A stretch of DNA of 64,000 nt from Humibacter sp049446075 (GCF_049446075.1 NZ_JBMSEB010000002.1:124001-188000); one strand, 5' to 3'; positions 20,403 through 29,415 are shown, numbered from the stretch's first letter. Made by a program: numbers and translations. Notes: a model not told the origin generated them from the letters alone.

Positions 20403-21305
20403 CTACTTGATGCCGGTTGTGGCGATGCCTCTGATCAGGAACCGCTGGCCGACGAGGAAGGCGATGAACACGGGCACGAGCGACACCACCGACATGGCGA
20501 ACAGGGCGCCCCAGTTTCCGCCCGTCTGATTGTCGATGAACTGGCCGAGCGCGACCTGCACCGTCCAGGTGTGCGGCTGGGTGAGGTAGACGATGGGGCC
20601 GAAGAACTCGTTCCACATCCAGATGAACGTGAAGATCGTGGTGGTCGCGAGCGCCGGCGTCATGAGCGGAAGGATGACGCGGAAGAAGATGCGCGGATGA
20701 CCGCAGCCGTCGATGCGGGCGGCTTCGTCGAGTTCCCTGGGGATGGCGCGGATGAACTGCACCATGAGGAAGATGAAGAAGGAGTCAGTGCCAAGCACCT
20801 TGGGCAGGATGAGCGGCCAGAACGTGTTCAGCATGTGCACGTACGAGAACATGATGTACTGCGGAACCAGCGTCACCTGGAACGGCAGCATGATCGTCAG
20901 AAGCATGATCGTGAACGCGATGCGCTTGAACCGGAACTCGAGCCTCGCGAACGCATATGCGGCGAGCGAGCAGGCGAAGAGGTTGCCCAGGATCGCACCG
21001 ATCACAATGATGATCGAGTTGCCCAGGTACAGCCCGAACGGCGACGAGAGCGCGTTCCACCCCGCGACGTAGTTCTTCCACTCGAAGCTGTTCGGAATGA
21101 TGCCCGGGTTCGTGAAGATCTGGTCGTTGGGGCGCAGCGAGCTGACGACCATCCAGAGCAGCGGATAGATCATCAGGATCGCCAGGGCGATCATGATCAC
21201 GTGCTTGACCACGCCTCGCACCGAAGCCTTCAGGCCACGAGATGTCGCCCTGCCCTGGCGTCCCGCCGGGACGAGCAGCGCCTTGGTTGCGGTCTCAGTT
21301 GTCAT
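20403..21305 (-). CDS. Carbohydrate ABC transporter permease (MalG-type)
   Basis: Membrane permease, 300 aa, with the EAA loop EAARIDGCGHPRIFFRVILP and a terminal GQRFLIRGIATTGIK typical of CUT1 second permeases. It overlaps the upstream permease gene by 11 bases. No binding protein is adjacent; the two paralogous binding proteins at 26698-28035 and 29599-30942 are the likely partners. Confidence 0.93.
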   Translation of the reverse strand: MTTETATKALLVPAGRQGRATSRGLKASVRGVVKHVIMIALAILMIYPLLWMVVSSLRPNDQIFTNPGIIPNSFEWKNYVAGWNALSSPFGLYLGNSIIIVIGAILGNLFACSLAAYAFARLEFRFKRIAFTIMLLTIMLPFQVTLVPQYIMFSYVHMLNTFWPLILPKVLGTDSFFIFLMVQFIRAIPRELDEAARIDGCGHPRIFFRVILPLMTPALATTTIFTFIWMWNEFFGPIVYLTQPHTWTVQVALGQFIDNQTGGNWGALFAMSVVSLVPVFIAFLVGQRFLIRGIATTGIK

Positions 21306-22218
21306 AGAACACCCAATACTTCGAGGTGACGAACGTCACCGCGGTGATGATGGCGATGATGATGAAAAGGAGCCAGGCCATCGCAGACGCGTAGCCCATG
21401 TTGAACTGGTTGAAGCCCTGCTGGTAGAGGTACAGCGTGTAGAACATCGTCGAGTCGGACGGTCCACCGGTTCCACCCGAGACGATGAAGGCCTGCGTGA
21501 ACGACTGGAACGCGCCGATCAGCTGAAGAATGATGTTGAAGAAGATGATCGGGCTGAGCATTGGCAGCGTGATTCTGGCGAACCGCATCCACCGGCCGGC
21601 GCCGTCGATCGACGCGGCCTCGTAGTACATGTCCGGGATCTGCCGCAGGCCGGCGAGGAAGATGATCATCGGTGCGCCGAACGTCCAGATGTTCAGCAGG
21701 ATGATCGTGCCGAGAGCGAACTGCGGGTCCGAGATCCAGCCAGGCAGGTTGTGAAGGCCCACGACGCCGAGTACCTGGTTCACCAGTCCGCCCTGGCCGA
21801 AGATCTGCCGCCAGAGGATCGCCACGGCGACCGAGCTGCCGAGGAGCGACGGCAGATAGAAGACCGACCGGTAGAACGGCAGCGCCCGCATCCCCTTGTC
21901 GAGCAGCATGGCGGCGGCAAGCGCGATGACCAGCTGGATCGGCACCGAGATGAAGACGTACTCGAACGTCACGCGCAGCGAGTTCAGCAGGCGCGGGTCC
22001 TGGAACATTCGAACGTAGTTGTCGAAGCCGATGAAGTTCGGCGACTGGATCAGGTTGTAGTTCGTGAACGAGATCCAGAGCGAGGCGATCATCGGGCCGG
22101 CCGTGATGAGCACCAGGCCGATGAGCCAGGGCAGCAGGAAGAAGAACGCCGCCTTGTTATCGCGCTTGCCCGTCGACTTGGATGAGCGGACAGAACGCAG
22201 TTCTTCGAAGACGCTCAC
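21295..22218 (-). CDS. Carbohydrate ABC transporter permease (MalF-type)
   Basis: Membrane permease, 307 aa, first helix near residues 25-47 (FFFLLPWLIGLVLITAGPMI), EAA loop EAASIDGAGRWMRFARITLP. The GTG start at 22218 has AAGGGAG upstream. It has its own predicted promoter and operators (22306-22389), which closely resemble those of the second binding-protein gene at 29599, so it need not depend on read-through from the cupin operon. Confidence 0.93.
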   Translation of the reverse strand: MSVFEELRSVRSSKSTGKRDNKAAFFFLLPWLIGLVLITAGPMIASLWISFTNYNLIQSPNFIGFDNYVRMFQDPRLLNSLRVTFEYVFISVPIQLVIALAAAMLLDKGMRALPFYRSVFYLPSLLGSSVAVAILWRQIFGQGGLVNQVLGVVGLHNLPGWISDPQFALGTIILLNIWTFGAPMIIFLAGLRQIPDMYYEAASIDGAGRWMRFARITLPMLSPIIFFNIILQLIGAFQSFTQAFIVSGGTGGPSDSTMFYTLYLYQQGFNQFNMGYASAMAWLLFIIIAIITAVTFVTSKYWVFYDN

Positions 22219-22305
22219 GCGAGCTCCCTTGTAGTCGACGTTGAGTACATGGTGCGGGTCACTTGGGCGATCGTGCCGCCGATCACTGCTGTGCGGTGCG
22301 GGAAT

Positions 22306-22389
22306 CGGAAAGCGCTTGCCGCCGACCGCTGCGGCAACGTTACCCGTGCCGCTCCCATCGAGTCAAGCGGGACCAGAAAACGATTTCTG
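22306..22389 (-). promoter_or_regulatory. Promoter with two palindromic operators for the permease pair
   Basis: On the minus strand: CAGAAATCGTTTTCTG (22389-22374, perfect arms CAGAAA/TTTCTG), then -35 TTGACT (22366-22361), an 18-base gap, -10 TAACGT (22342-22337), then the LacI-type palindrome CGGCAAGCGCTTTCCG (22321-22306). Order and spacing match those upstream of 29599. Confidence 0.65.
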
Positions 22390-22402
22390 CTCGTCCTGGA
22401 CA

Positions 22403-23137
22403 TCACAAGCCGAAGTCCCACGTCGTGAGCAGGCCGCACATGCCATACCTCGGCTCGGCACCCTGAATCGCCTCGCGAATACCAGAGCCGGTCATGATGC
22501 CGGGCAGCCCGGCCGCGAGCGCATCGAGCTGAGCTTCCGTCTCGCGCACCTGGCCGGATGGCCCGGATTCAACCAGTCGCTGCCATGAGGCGGTGCGGCC
22601 GCCCACGAGCAACGCCGCTGCGGAATAGAGCCGGCTGAGGGTCCCCTCCAGGTCCTGGGCGACGCTGGCGCGCAGCTCAGCAAACCCTTCGAGAGCCAGA
22701 TCGCGCCGGACCCTGGCGGCGTCCGCCGACCACGACTGCCCGACTGCCTGCGGAAGCGCGGCGTTCCGTGCGTAGGCGTCCGGGTCCTGCAGAACACTCA
22801 TCGGAAAGGTGAGCACGGCGTCCCCCGCCTCGGGAAGCCCGGCGTTCGACATCACCGTGAGGATGTCCAACTCACCATCGTCGTTGATGAGCCGGTGCAC
22901 GGTTCCCGGCGTGAACCACGCGATCGTTCCCGGCACGAGCTCAGTGCTCGCGAAACCCTGAGAGCTGAGGGTCTGAACCTTGCCCCGGCCGGCGAGCACC
23001 ACGTAGGCCTCACTCGAGGCGGTGTGCAGATGCGGGGATCCGCCACGAAGACCATCGGAGGCGGGCCAGTCGTAGACGCGAAGCCGCGACACCGCGACGC
23101 CGCCGGGTAGCCCGCTGTCCAGGGCTCCGTCATTCAT
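22403..23137 (-). CDS. Cupin-domain protein
   Basis: A 244 aa protein whose N-terminal half is a cupin: motif 1 has HLH followed by Glu and Gly (SPHLHTASSEAYVVLAGRG), motif 2 has PGTIAWFTPGTVH. The residues fit a metal-binding barrel that could act as a sugar isomerase or small-molecule enzyme. The C-terminal half (about 130-244) is helical and unassigned. The start overlaps the stop of the Gfo/Idh gene by four bases. Confidence 0.75.
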   Translation of the reverse strand: MNDGALDSGLPGGVAVSRLRVYDWPASDGLRGGSPHLHTASSEAYVVLAGRGKVQTLSSQGFASTELVPGTIAWFTPGTVHRLINDDGELDILTVMSNAGLPEAGDAVLTFPMSVLQDPDAYARNAALPQAVGQSWSADAARVRRDLALEGFAELRASVAQDLEGTLSRLYSAAALLVGGRTASWQRLVESGPSGQVRETEAQLDALAAGLPGIMTGSGIREAIQGAEPRYGMCGLLTTWDFGL

Positions 23138-24300
23138 CGCCCTGCCCTTTCGGACCAGGGTGCGCCGTCGCCCGCCATGCTTCGGTAGAACGGAGAGCCC
23201 TCCCCGATCTCCCCCGCGGACACGCGCTCACCGGTGAATGCAGAGGCATAGATGCCTGCGATCAATTCCAACGTGGCCCTGGCCTGCTCGAGAGGCACGG
23301 GAATCGGGTGACCGTCCTGTAAGGCATCCGCTATGGCGGCGAACTGCGCAGCGTGGCTGCTCTCCTTGCCCGTCGGGCCCATCGTCCATGCCGCAGCGGC
23401 GCGGTCTTCGTAGCCGGGCGCGGCGGTGATCTGCCACGAGGCATCCGAGTAGCCGTAAAGGTGCTCGAGCTCCACGGTCGCGAACTCGAAATCGAAGCGC
23501 AGGTAGCTCGTCTCGCGAGGGGAAAGCACGCTGTTCACGACGCTGACGACCGCTCCGTTCTGCAACGTGACGATCGCGTGCGTCAGATCTTCGGTCGCCA
23601 CGGGACGCGCCCGCCTGGCCGCGACGGCGACCACCTGCGACCACGGGCCGAGGACCGACAGCATGGTGTCCATCTGATGGATGCCGTGCCCCATGGTCGG
23701 CCCGCCGCCTTCGAGGCGCCAATCGCCGCGCCACGGCACGTCGAAATACGAGTCGGGACGATACCAGAGCGTGTTGCACACGGCTGTGAGCGGACGGCCG
23801 AGCGCACCATCGGCGACGCGGTCGCGAAGCCACTGGGCGCGCGACCCGAATCTGTGCTGCGACACCGTGGCGAACTGCGCGCCTCCTGCGCGCTCGGCAT
23901 CGGCGATCTCATCCAGCTCGGCGAGAGATAGAGCCGGCGGCTTTTCGCTGAGCACATGGATGCCTCGGCGAAGGGCTACGACCGCTTGCTGCTTGTGCAG
24001 CCCAGGAGGGGAGCAGAGGTGCACGATGTCCAGTTCAACGGCATCGAGCAGCTCCTCGATGCTTGTGGCACCGACCGGCACATCCCACTTGTCTCGGAAC
24101 GCGTCGACGCGCTCCTGCTCGATGTCGCACGCCCCGACGATGAACGCCCGCCCGCCGAGGCTCTTCAGATTCTCCGCGTGGGCACCTGCGATGCCGCCGG
24201 TACCGACGATGCCCACCCGTAGAGGGCGTTCGCGGGTGGCCGCCTCTGGGTGTGGGCGCCGCTCGTTGCCGAGGTCGACGCCGGATGTCGTTTCCGTCAT
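23134..24300 (-). CDS. Gfo/Idh/MocA family oxidoreductase
   Basis: NAD(P)-dependent sugar oxidoreductase, 388 aa. The Rossmann loop is VGIVGTGGIAGAH near residues 28-40, the motif SEKPPAL is near 115-121, and the C-terminal substrate domain carries GGGPTMGHGIHQMDT, where the His residues may belong to the active site. It sits in the four-gene overlapping set with a BNR_4 propeller protein, a PmoA-like protein and a cupin, so it probably oxidises a sugar or uronate released by those proteins. Overlaps of four bases occur at both ends. Confidence 0.9.
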   Translation of the reverse strand: MTETTSGVDLGNERRPHPEAATRERPLRVGIVGTGGIAGAHAENLKSLGGRAFIVGACDIEQERVDAFRDKWDVPVGATSIEELLDAVELDIVHLCSPPGLHKQQAVVALRRGIHVLSEKPPALSLAELDEIADAERAGGAQFATVSQHRFGSRAQWLRDRVADGALGRPLTAVCNTLWYRPDSYFDVPWRGDWRLEGGGPTMGHGIHQMDTMLSVLGPWSQVVAVAARRARPVATEDLTHAIVTLQNGAVVSVVNSVLSPRETSYLRFDFEFATVELEHLYGYSDASWQITAAPGYEDRAAAAWTMGPTGKESSHAAQFAAIADALQDGHPIPVPLEQARATLELIAGIYASAFTGERVSAGEIGEGSPFYRSMAGDGAPWSERAGR

Positions 24301-25292
24301 GATCGGATCTCCTCAACAGTCAGATCGGACCGCTCGGCCGCCAGCCGGCCGGCCTCGGCCAGCGCGGACATCCGATGCCGATCCGATGAACCGTCGGCGA
24401 TCACCACGGTGTGCAGCAATTCGATCGTCTCCCCTGCTTCCACGACACGAACCCGGTCGAAGAACGGTGCCGGATTGATGCACGCGAAGGGCTCGGACCG
24501 CGCGAACCACTTGGTGTCGAAGCGTTGGTCGGGCGTGCGGTCGACGAACACGACGGTGGATGCCGCGTCTTCGCCATCGTGACGTCCGCTGAAACCGGTC
24601 CACGGCCCCCGGCTGCCACGTACGGCCTCGCCCTTCGTTCCGTCTGAGCCGATCAGGTCTCCGCCCGTGAACGATCGAGGACCGCGCCAGAACAGGCCAC
24701 CGTATCCGGCGTTTTCTCGACCCTCAGTGGTGGGCGAGCCCATCTCGATGACCTCACCTGAGATGTTCGTGAGTCGCGAGTGCCAACCGAGCATCCATGC
24801 CCCGGCCTCGGGCAGGAGTGCCGCCGAGATCGCTCTGTTCTCGCTGAAAACGCTCTCGCCCGCCTCGCCGGCTCGCGCCGGCTGCCGGCGCCAGGTGAGC
24901 CGGTGTCCGAACGCGACACCCTCCCCGGGCTGCTCGACGACCACTGCACCCTCGTAGTCTTGCGAGCCGTTGTTCGGAAGGTCGACGTATCCGCCTGCGT
25001 CTCGTCTGAAGCTCGGGCCTCCCCAGAAGTTGTCAGCACCGACGACGGGCAATGCGAGCGTGATGCCTTTGTGCCACACGTGGTCCCACGGCCTGAAGAC
25101 AGTCACAAGCCGGCCCTCGAGAGTGCGAACCGGGTGCACGTATGGGCGAGGCGACTCGTACTGCGCCTCGGACGGCCGGTACACGTACCGCATCAGTTCA
25201 ACGCGGGCACCGTCGCCGGCGGCTGCCGACAGGGCGACACTGCGATCACCCTCCGGAAGCAGCTCGAGTGGGACTCCGAAGTCTCCGCTCAT
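24297..25292 (-). CDS. PmoA-like / DUF6807 family protein
   Basis: A 331 aa protein with the segments SPRPYVHPVRTLEG and RPWDHVWHKGITLAL, hallmarks of the PmoA-like (DUF6807) family, which is named after but unrelated to methane monooxygenase. The conserved His residues at HPVR, DHVWH and the later GWHSRLTN could form a metal or substrate site. Family members are common in polysaccharide-utilisation loci, and the function is not established. It lies between the propeller protein and the Gfo/Idh gene with four-base overlaps on both sides. No signal peptide. Confidence 0.8.
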   Translation of the reverse strand: MSGDFGVPLELLPEGDRSVALSAAAGDGARVELMRYVYRPSEAQYESPRPYVHPVRTLEGRLVTVFRPWDHVWHKGITLALPVVGADNFWGGPSFRRDAGGYVDLPNNGSQDYEGAVVVEQPGEGVAFGHRLTWRRQPARAGEAGESVFSENRAISAALLPEAGAWMLGWHSRLTNISGEVIEMGSPTTEGRENAGYGGLFWRGPRSFTGGDLIGSDGTKGEAVRGSRGPWTGFSGRHDGEDAASTVVFVDRTPDQRFDTKWFARSEPFACINPAPFFDRVRVVEAGETIELLHTVVIADGSSDRHRMSALAEAGRLAAERSDLTVEEIRS

Positions 25293-26641
25293 CGCGTCTG
25301 CCCCCTTTCGGCGACCTGGTCGCCCGCACGTGCGGCGCCGAGCCGTGAGGTATCGCGCAGTACCACTTCACAGCGATAGTGCTGCGAGGCCGTCATCTCC
25401 CCACGGAACCAGAGCAGCGCCACCCGCTCGGGGTCTCCAGGCACCACGATCGGGCGAAGGTTGTCCACGTCCGATCCCTCGGTGATGGCCGTCCACGACC
25501 ACGTCGCCCCGGCATCCGTTGTTCGACCCGCGTAGATCTCGTGGTGCTCGGTCGCGTTTCCGGAGCGTGGGTCGAACGGTGTGGAGATGTAGACGGAGTC
25601 CAGGTCATACGGATCGATGGCCGCGAGCCCGGTGTAGTCCTGCTCGTGCGGCAGGAGGCCGGCGCCGGCCTTTCCCAACGGATGCCGCACCCACTCCCGC
25701 CCTGGTTCCTTTCGTGCATAGACGAAGCGGTGATCGAGAACCGGACGTGTGCGCGCGAACTCCTCGTCGGGTCCTGCCGGATTGTCGTCACCGCGGGCCG
25801 TGAGCGTCGCGGCAATGGTCCCGTCGACCGAGCGACGGATGTCCGAGGTCCAGGCGTGCGTCAGGCTCACGCCGTCGAGTTGCTCCCCAGCGGCCAGCAC
25901 GGTGGTCAGCTCGATCTGGGACGGCGCATCCGCCTCGGCATCGAAGAGGTGATCGTGCACGCGCGAACCGTCGGAGCGATGCAAGGCACCCTCGGCGAAG
26001 TAGCCGTGATAGATCGAGTTGTCGTAGTCGCGCGGATGATGGTCGGTCGTGACAAGGTCGATCCGGTCGGCCGTTGCTGCGTAGCGCGTGTAGCCGTTGA
26101 CGTAACCCAGCTTCGGGCGAGTGAAGATCTTGCCTGCGTACGCCCAGCTGTCGCCCTCGTCGTCGGAGACGAGCGCGCAGGGATCGTCGTTCACTGCTCG
26201 CGTGAAGCAGTACAGCTTGCCGTCGAGCTCGTGCAGGTTCGCATACGTGACGCCGCGGCCACCTGTATAAGGTGCCCAGTCGAACGTGCGCTCGACTCCC
26301 CACGTCGTCGGGTCGTTCGGTTCGCTCACGCGCCACCGCAAAAGATCGTCGGTCTTGTGCTTGGTGTACGCCGCGAGCCACCTGCCGTCGGACCTGCGCC
26401 AAAGGGCGGGCACGTCGTGATCATCGGCTTCCAGTGCCTCGTGCAGAACGACGACCTGAGCGCTGTGCGAAACGAGGTCGACGATCGTCAGCTCGACGTT
26501 GCCTGCCCGTCCCTCACCTCCCTGCCCCTCCGCCGCGGCGATGGAGCCGACGACGAGCGTCTGGGTCTCCTGGTCGACGAGCGCTCGCTCATCCTGGAAC
26601 CAGCACCAGGCTCCGTTGTCGTTGATGACGTACTCCGACAT
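25289..26641 (-). CDS. BNR_4-type beta-propeller protein, possible polysaccharide lyase or hydrolase
   Basis: A 450 aa protein starting with DNGAWCWFQDERALVD, the usual opening of BNR_4 seven-bladed propeller proteins, followed by blades containing ALWRRSDGRWLAAYTKH, FTRAVNDDPCALVSDDEGDS and EIYAGRTTDAGATWSW. Several propeller families of this type are polysaccharide lyases acting on rhamnose-uronate linkages, for example ulvan lyases; this assignment is inference. No signal peptide is present. AAAGGA lies before the ATG at 26641, and the gene is second after the binding protein. Confidence 0.78.
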   Translation of the reverse strand: MSEYVINDNGAWCWFQDERALVDQETQTLVVGSIAAAEGQGGEGRAGNVELTIVDLVSHSAQVVVLHEALEADDHDVPALWRRSDGRWLAAYTKHKTDDLLRWRVSEPNDPTTWGVERTFDWAPYTGGRGVTYANLHELDGKLYCFTRAVNDDPCALVSDDEGDSWAYAGKIFTRPKLGYVNGYTRYAATADRIDLVTTDHHPRDYDNSIYHGYFAEGALHRSDGSRVHDHLFDAEADAPSQIELTTVLAAGEQLDGVSLTHAWTSDIRRSVDGTIAATLTARGDDNPAGPDEEFARTRPVLDHRFVYARKEPGREWVRHPLGKAGAGLLPHEQDYTGLAAIDPYDLDSVYISTPFDPRSGNATEHHEIYAGRTTDAGATWSWTAITEGSDVDNLRPIVVPGDPERVALLWFRGEMTASQHYRCEVVLRDTSRLGAARAGDQVAERGQTR

Positions 26642-26697
26642 GTATTCCTTTCACAACGTGCGCGGGACGGTAGCCCCGAGCATGGCGAGCACGGGTG

Positions 26698-28035
26698 CTA
26701 CGAGTTGCTGGCGAGCAGACTCTGAACCTCTGTCTTGAAGGCGGCAGCGGCGCTGGCCGGGGTGGCTCGACCGAAGATCACATCCTGTTCGTGGCGCTGA
26801 GCCACCGAAGACACCGTGCTCGTGCCCTTCGGCGGCACCGGCGGCACCCACTTGATCTCGGGCTTGATCTTCGACAGGTAATCGACCGCATTCTGGTCGT
26901 ACTGCGAAAGCAGCGGCTTGATGGCCGCAACGACGGCCGAACCGACCGGCACCCCGCGCTCCGTGAGCTGAATCTTGTTGGCCGGGATGTCATTGAGCAG
27001 GTAGTTGATCAACGCGCCCGCCTGCGCCGGATACTTCGTCTGCGATCCGATCGACCAGTACATCGACGGCTTGTAGTACAGGCCGTTCTTGTCGGCGGAT
27101 CCCGCAACGCTCGGCGGACGCAGCAAGACGCAGTCGCCACCGTTGGCCTGCTGGAACGCCGTGATCTGCGTGTTCCAGATCCATCCGAGCGCCGCCTTGC
27201 CCGTGCCGAACTGGGTCTGCTGCACGGATGCGGCGATGTCGTTCGTGTAGATATCCGGCGTCGGTCCGCCGCCCGAGGTGAAGAGCTTCTGCACCATCGT
27301 CAGCCAGCTCGTCACTGTGTCGACATTGAATCCGAGCTTGCCCTTGTCGGTGTAGAGCTGCTGCCCGTGCTGGTGTAGCCAGATCTGCAAGTCCATGTCG
27401 CCGCCGTACCAATTGCTGCCCGTGAACGCGCCCTTGCTGCCCTCGGCCAACTTCTTGCAGATCGACAAGTAGTCGTCCCACGTCCACGTCTTGTCGTCTG
27501 GCACGTCGACGCCGGCCTTCTGGAACAGGGTCTTGTTCGCGCAGATGCTGTAGGCCGTCTCGCCGATGGGGATGCCGTAGAGCTTGCCGTCGAGCGTTCC
27601 GTCGGCGAGGGAAGACTTCACAGGGGCGGTGTCGATGGAGCCGACGGTGGAAAGGTCGAGCAACGCGCCCCGCCCGCCGTACTCGGCGATGTACGCCTGG
27701 TCCATCTGCATGACGTCGGGCTCCGTCTGCCCTGCGACCTGCGTCGACAGCTTCGTCCAGTACGTCGCCCACTGGCCCGGCTGCTGATTCACGGTGATCT
27801 TCGAGTGAGCCTTGGTGTAGCCGTCGACCATCTTGTTCGTGTTCGACGACCGCACGGGGTTCGTCCACCATGCGAAGTTGAGGGTCGCCTTCTTGAAGGC
27901 GTTTCCCGCTGCGATCGTGGATGTGGAGCCGGTCGCCGGCGTTGCGGACGTACCGCAGCCCGCGAGCAGGAACGTCGTCCCGATACCGGTCAGTGCCAGG
28001 GCGCCGAACTGGCGCCGGGAGAGCTGCTGTGACAT
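26698..28035 (-). CDS. Sugar-binding Tat lipoprotein, paralogue 1
   Basis: Family 1 solute-binding protein, 445 aa. The leader has the twin-arginine motif SRRQFGAL followed by lipobox LAGC, so it is predicted to be exported folded by Tat and lipidated. Most of the protein is shared with the paralogue at 29599-30942, by eye roughly seven residues in ten, including an identical signal region. The start at 28035 has AAGGAGG upstream; the longer open frame runs into the regulator. It heads the propeller/PmoA-like/Gfo-Idh/cupin operon. An AANCGNTT-type operator lies at 28076-28090. Confidence 0.92.
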   Translation of the reverse strand: MSQQLSRRQFGALALTGIGTTFLLAGCGTSATPATGSTSTIAAGNAFKKATLNFAWWTNPVRSSNTNKMVDGYTKAHSKITVNQQPGQWATYWTKLSTQVAGQTEPDVMQMDQAYIAEYGGRGALLDLSTVGSIDTAPVKSSLADGTLDGKLYGIPIGETAYSICANKTLFQKAGVDVPDDKTWTWDDYLSICKKLAEGSKGAFTGSNWYGGDMDLQIWLHQHGQQLYTDKGKLGFNVDTVTSWLTMVQKLFTSGGGPTPDIYTNDIAASVQQTQFGTGKAALGWIWNTQITAFQQANGGDCVLLRPPSVAGSADKNGLYYKPSMYWSIGSQTKYPAQAGALINYLLNDIPANKIQLTERGVPVGSAVVAAIKPLLSQYDQNAVDYLSKIKPEIKWVPPVPPKGTSTVSSVAQRHEQDVIFGRATPASAAAAFKTEVQSLLASNS

Positions 28036-28075
28036 GTGGCCTCCTTGCCATGGTGTGTTCGCGATGCTCCGGGTC

Positions 28076-28131
28076 GGCAACCGCTTTCCCGATTCTGCGT
28101 CACAGTAGCATGAATAGTGATCGTTCACTAT
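28076..28131. promoter_or_regulatory. Two operators between binding protein 1 and its LacI regulator
   Basis: 28076-28090 is GGCAACCGCTTTCCC (reverse complement GGGAAAGCGGTTGCC), a LacI-type site 40 bases from the binding-protein start. 28114-28131 is the perfect palindrome ATAGTGATCGTTCACTAT, with a non-standard centre. The latter is repeated beyond the regulator at 29286-29303. Confidence 0.65.
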
Positions 28132-28226
28132 CTGGCTGGAAATCAGTTGCCGTGGCACGCTCGGGATAGGGTTTCGAGCGGCGAGAGCAGGTCGCAACTG
28201 CGACATCAACGATGAGGGGGAAGAAC

Positions 28227-29255
28227 ATGGCGGAGGCAACAGGTGCCGGCATCGATGCCACTCGCCGTAAGCGCGTGACCATCGTCGAGGTCGCTGAGCA
28301 TGCGGGCGTCTCCCATCAAACCGTCTCGCGATATCTCCGCTTCAACGGGGGACTCAAGGTCGCGACCGTGGAGAAGATCGAAGCCGCGATTCGCGACCTG
28401 GACTATCGCCCCGATCTCATCGCCAGATCGATGCGAACCAGGCGTACTCGTCGCATCGCCGTGGTTCTGCCCGAGCTCTCCTACTTCGTCCCATCCCCGT
28501 TCCGGGGTGCGGCGGATGCAGCGCACGAAGCCGGGTATCAGGTAGACGTGGTCAGCCTGGAAGGCGATGAGACCCGCCGTCGCGAACGTGTTCTGACACT
28601 GATGGACGAACGGGTGGAGGGCGTCTTCTCCCTGACACCGCTCGGCGATGTGTTATCGGTGGAGGCTCAGGACTCGGTCCCGATCCTCGTCATGGGCGAG
28701 TACGACGACAAGATGCGGTCGACGGGTGCATTCGCAGACGGAGCCTTCGCGGCAGATGTGGTTCGGCACCTCGCGGATCTCGGGCATCGCCGTTTCCTGC
28801 ACGTGGCCGGCTCTCCCGGCTGGGCTTCCGCCCGGAATCGACGCGCAGTATACCTGGAGACGATCGAACGACTGGGCCTCGAGTCCTACGGAGTCGTTGG
28901 CGGAGAGTGGTCGGTAAGAGCCGGGTACGAAGCTGCCAGGGACCTGCCCGCGAACTCGGGCGTGACCGCTGTACTGGCCGCCAACGACCAGGTCGCGTTC
29001 GGAGTGATCCGCGGGCTTCAGGATCGAGGCATCCGGGTTCCGGACGACGTCAGTGTTGTCGGATGGGACAACGACGAGGTCGGGCGCTTCATGTCGCCGA
29101 CGCTGTCCACGGTCGAGCTGAACCTCGAGTTGATCGGCAGGCAGGCCATGCAAGAGCTCATCGCCCGCATCGAGGATCGCGAGCCCCCGAGCTTCGCACC
29201 CCAGGTGATGGGCCGGCTCATCGCCAGAGGATCGAGCGGCCCTGCACCAGTGTGA
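28227..29255 (+). CDS. LacI-family regulator between two binding-protein genes
   Basis: A 342 aa regulator with the helix-turn-helix IVEVAEHAGVSHQTVSRYL, a recognition helix unlike the usual STATVSRAL, and a sensor domain with RIAVVLPELSYF and VSVVGWDNDEVGRFMSPTLS. The ATG at 28227 is preferred to that at 28212 because GGGGGAAG precedes it. Paralogous binding-protein genes flank it, and matching AGTGA-centred palindromes lie on both sides, so it probably controls both divergent operons and itself. Loss of repression on binding an imported sugar is expected by family precedent. Confidence 0.9.
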   Translation: MAEATGAGIDATRRKRVTIVEVAEHAGVSHQTVSRYLRFNGGLKVATVEKIEAAIRDLDYRPDLIARSMRTRRTRRIAVVLPELSYFVPSPFRGAADAAHEAGYQVDVVSLEGDETRRRERVLTLMDERVEGVFSLTPLGDVLSVEAQDSVPILVMGEYDDKMRSTGAFADGAFAADVVRHLADLGHRRFLHVAGSPGWASARNRRAVYLETIERLGLESYGVVGGEWSVRAGYEAARDLPANSGVTAVLAANDQVAFGVIRGLQDRGIRVPDDVSVVGWDNDEVGRFMSPTLSTVELNLELIGRQAMQELIARIEDREPPSFAPQVMGRLIARGSSGPAPV

Positions 29256-29285
29256 GCCGGGGAACGACGACCGTCGTTGCCAGCT

Positions 29286-29303
29286 ACAGTGAACGATCAC
29301 TAT
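29286..29303. promoter_or_regulatory. Second AGTGA/TCACT operator, downstream of the LacI gene
   Basis: AGTGAACGATCACT (29288-29301) with one more matched outer pair. It is the reverse complement of the core at 28116-28129. The two sites bracket the regulator gene, with centres about 1.17 kb apart. Confidence 0.65.
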
Positions 29304-29415
29304 TGTCGAGCATTCGTTGCTGCCGGGCTGCTGCGGTCCGCGCCTTTCGTACAGCGGCCTCGCCGATGGGTACTTGGACGTACGCATGGACGACCGATTG
29401 AGCAACAGCGCTCGG

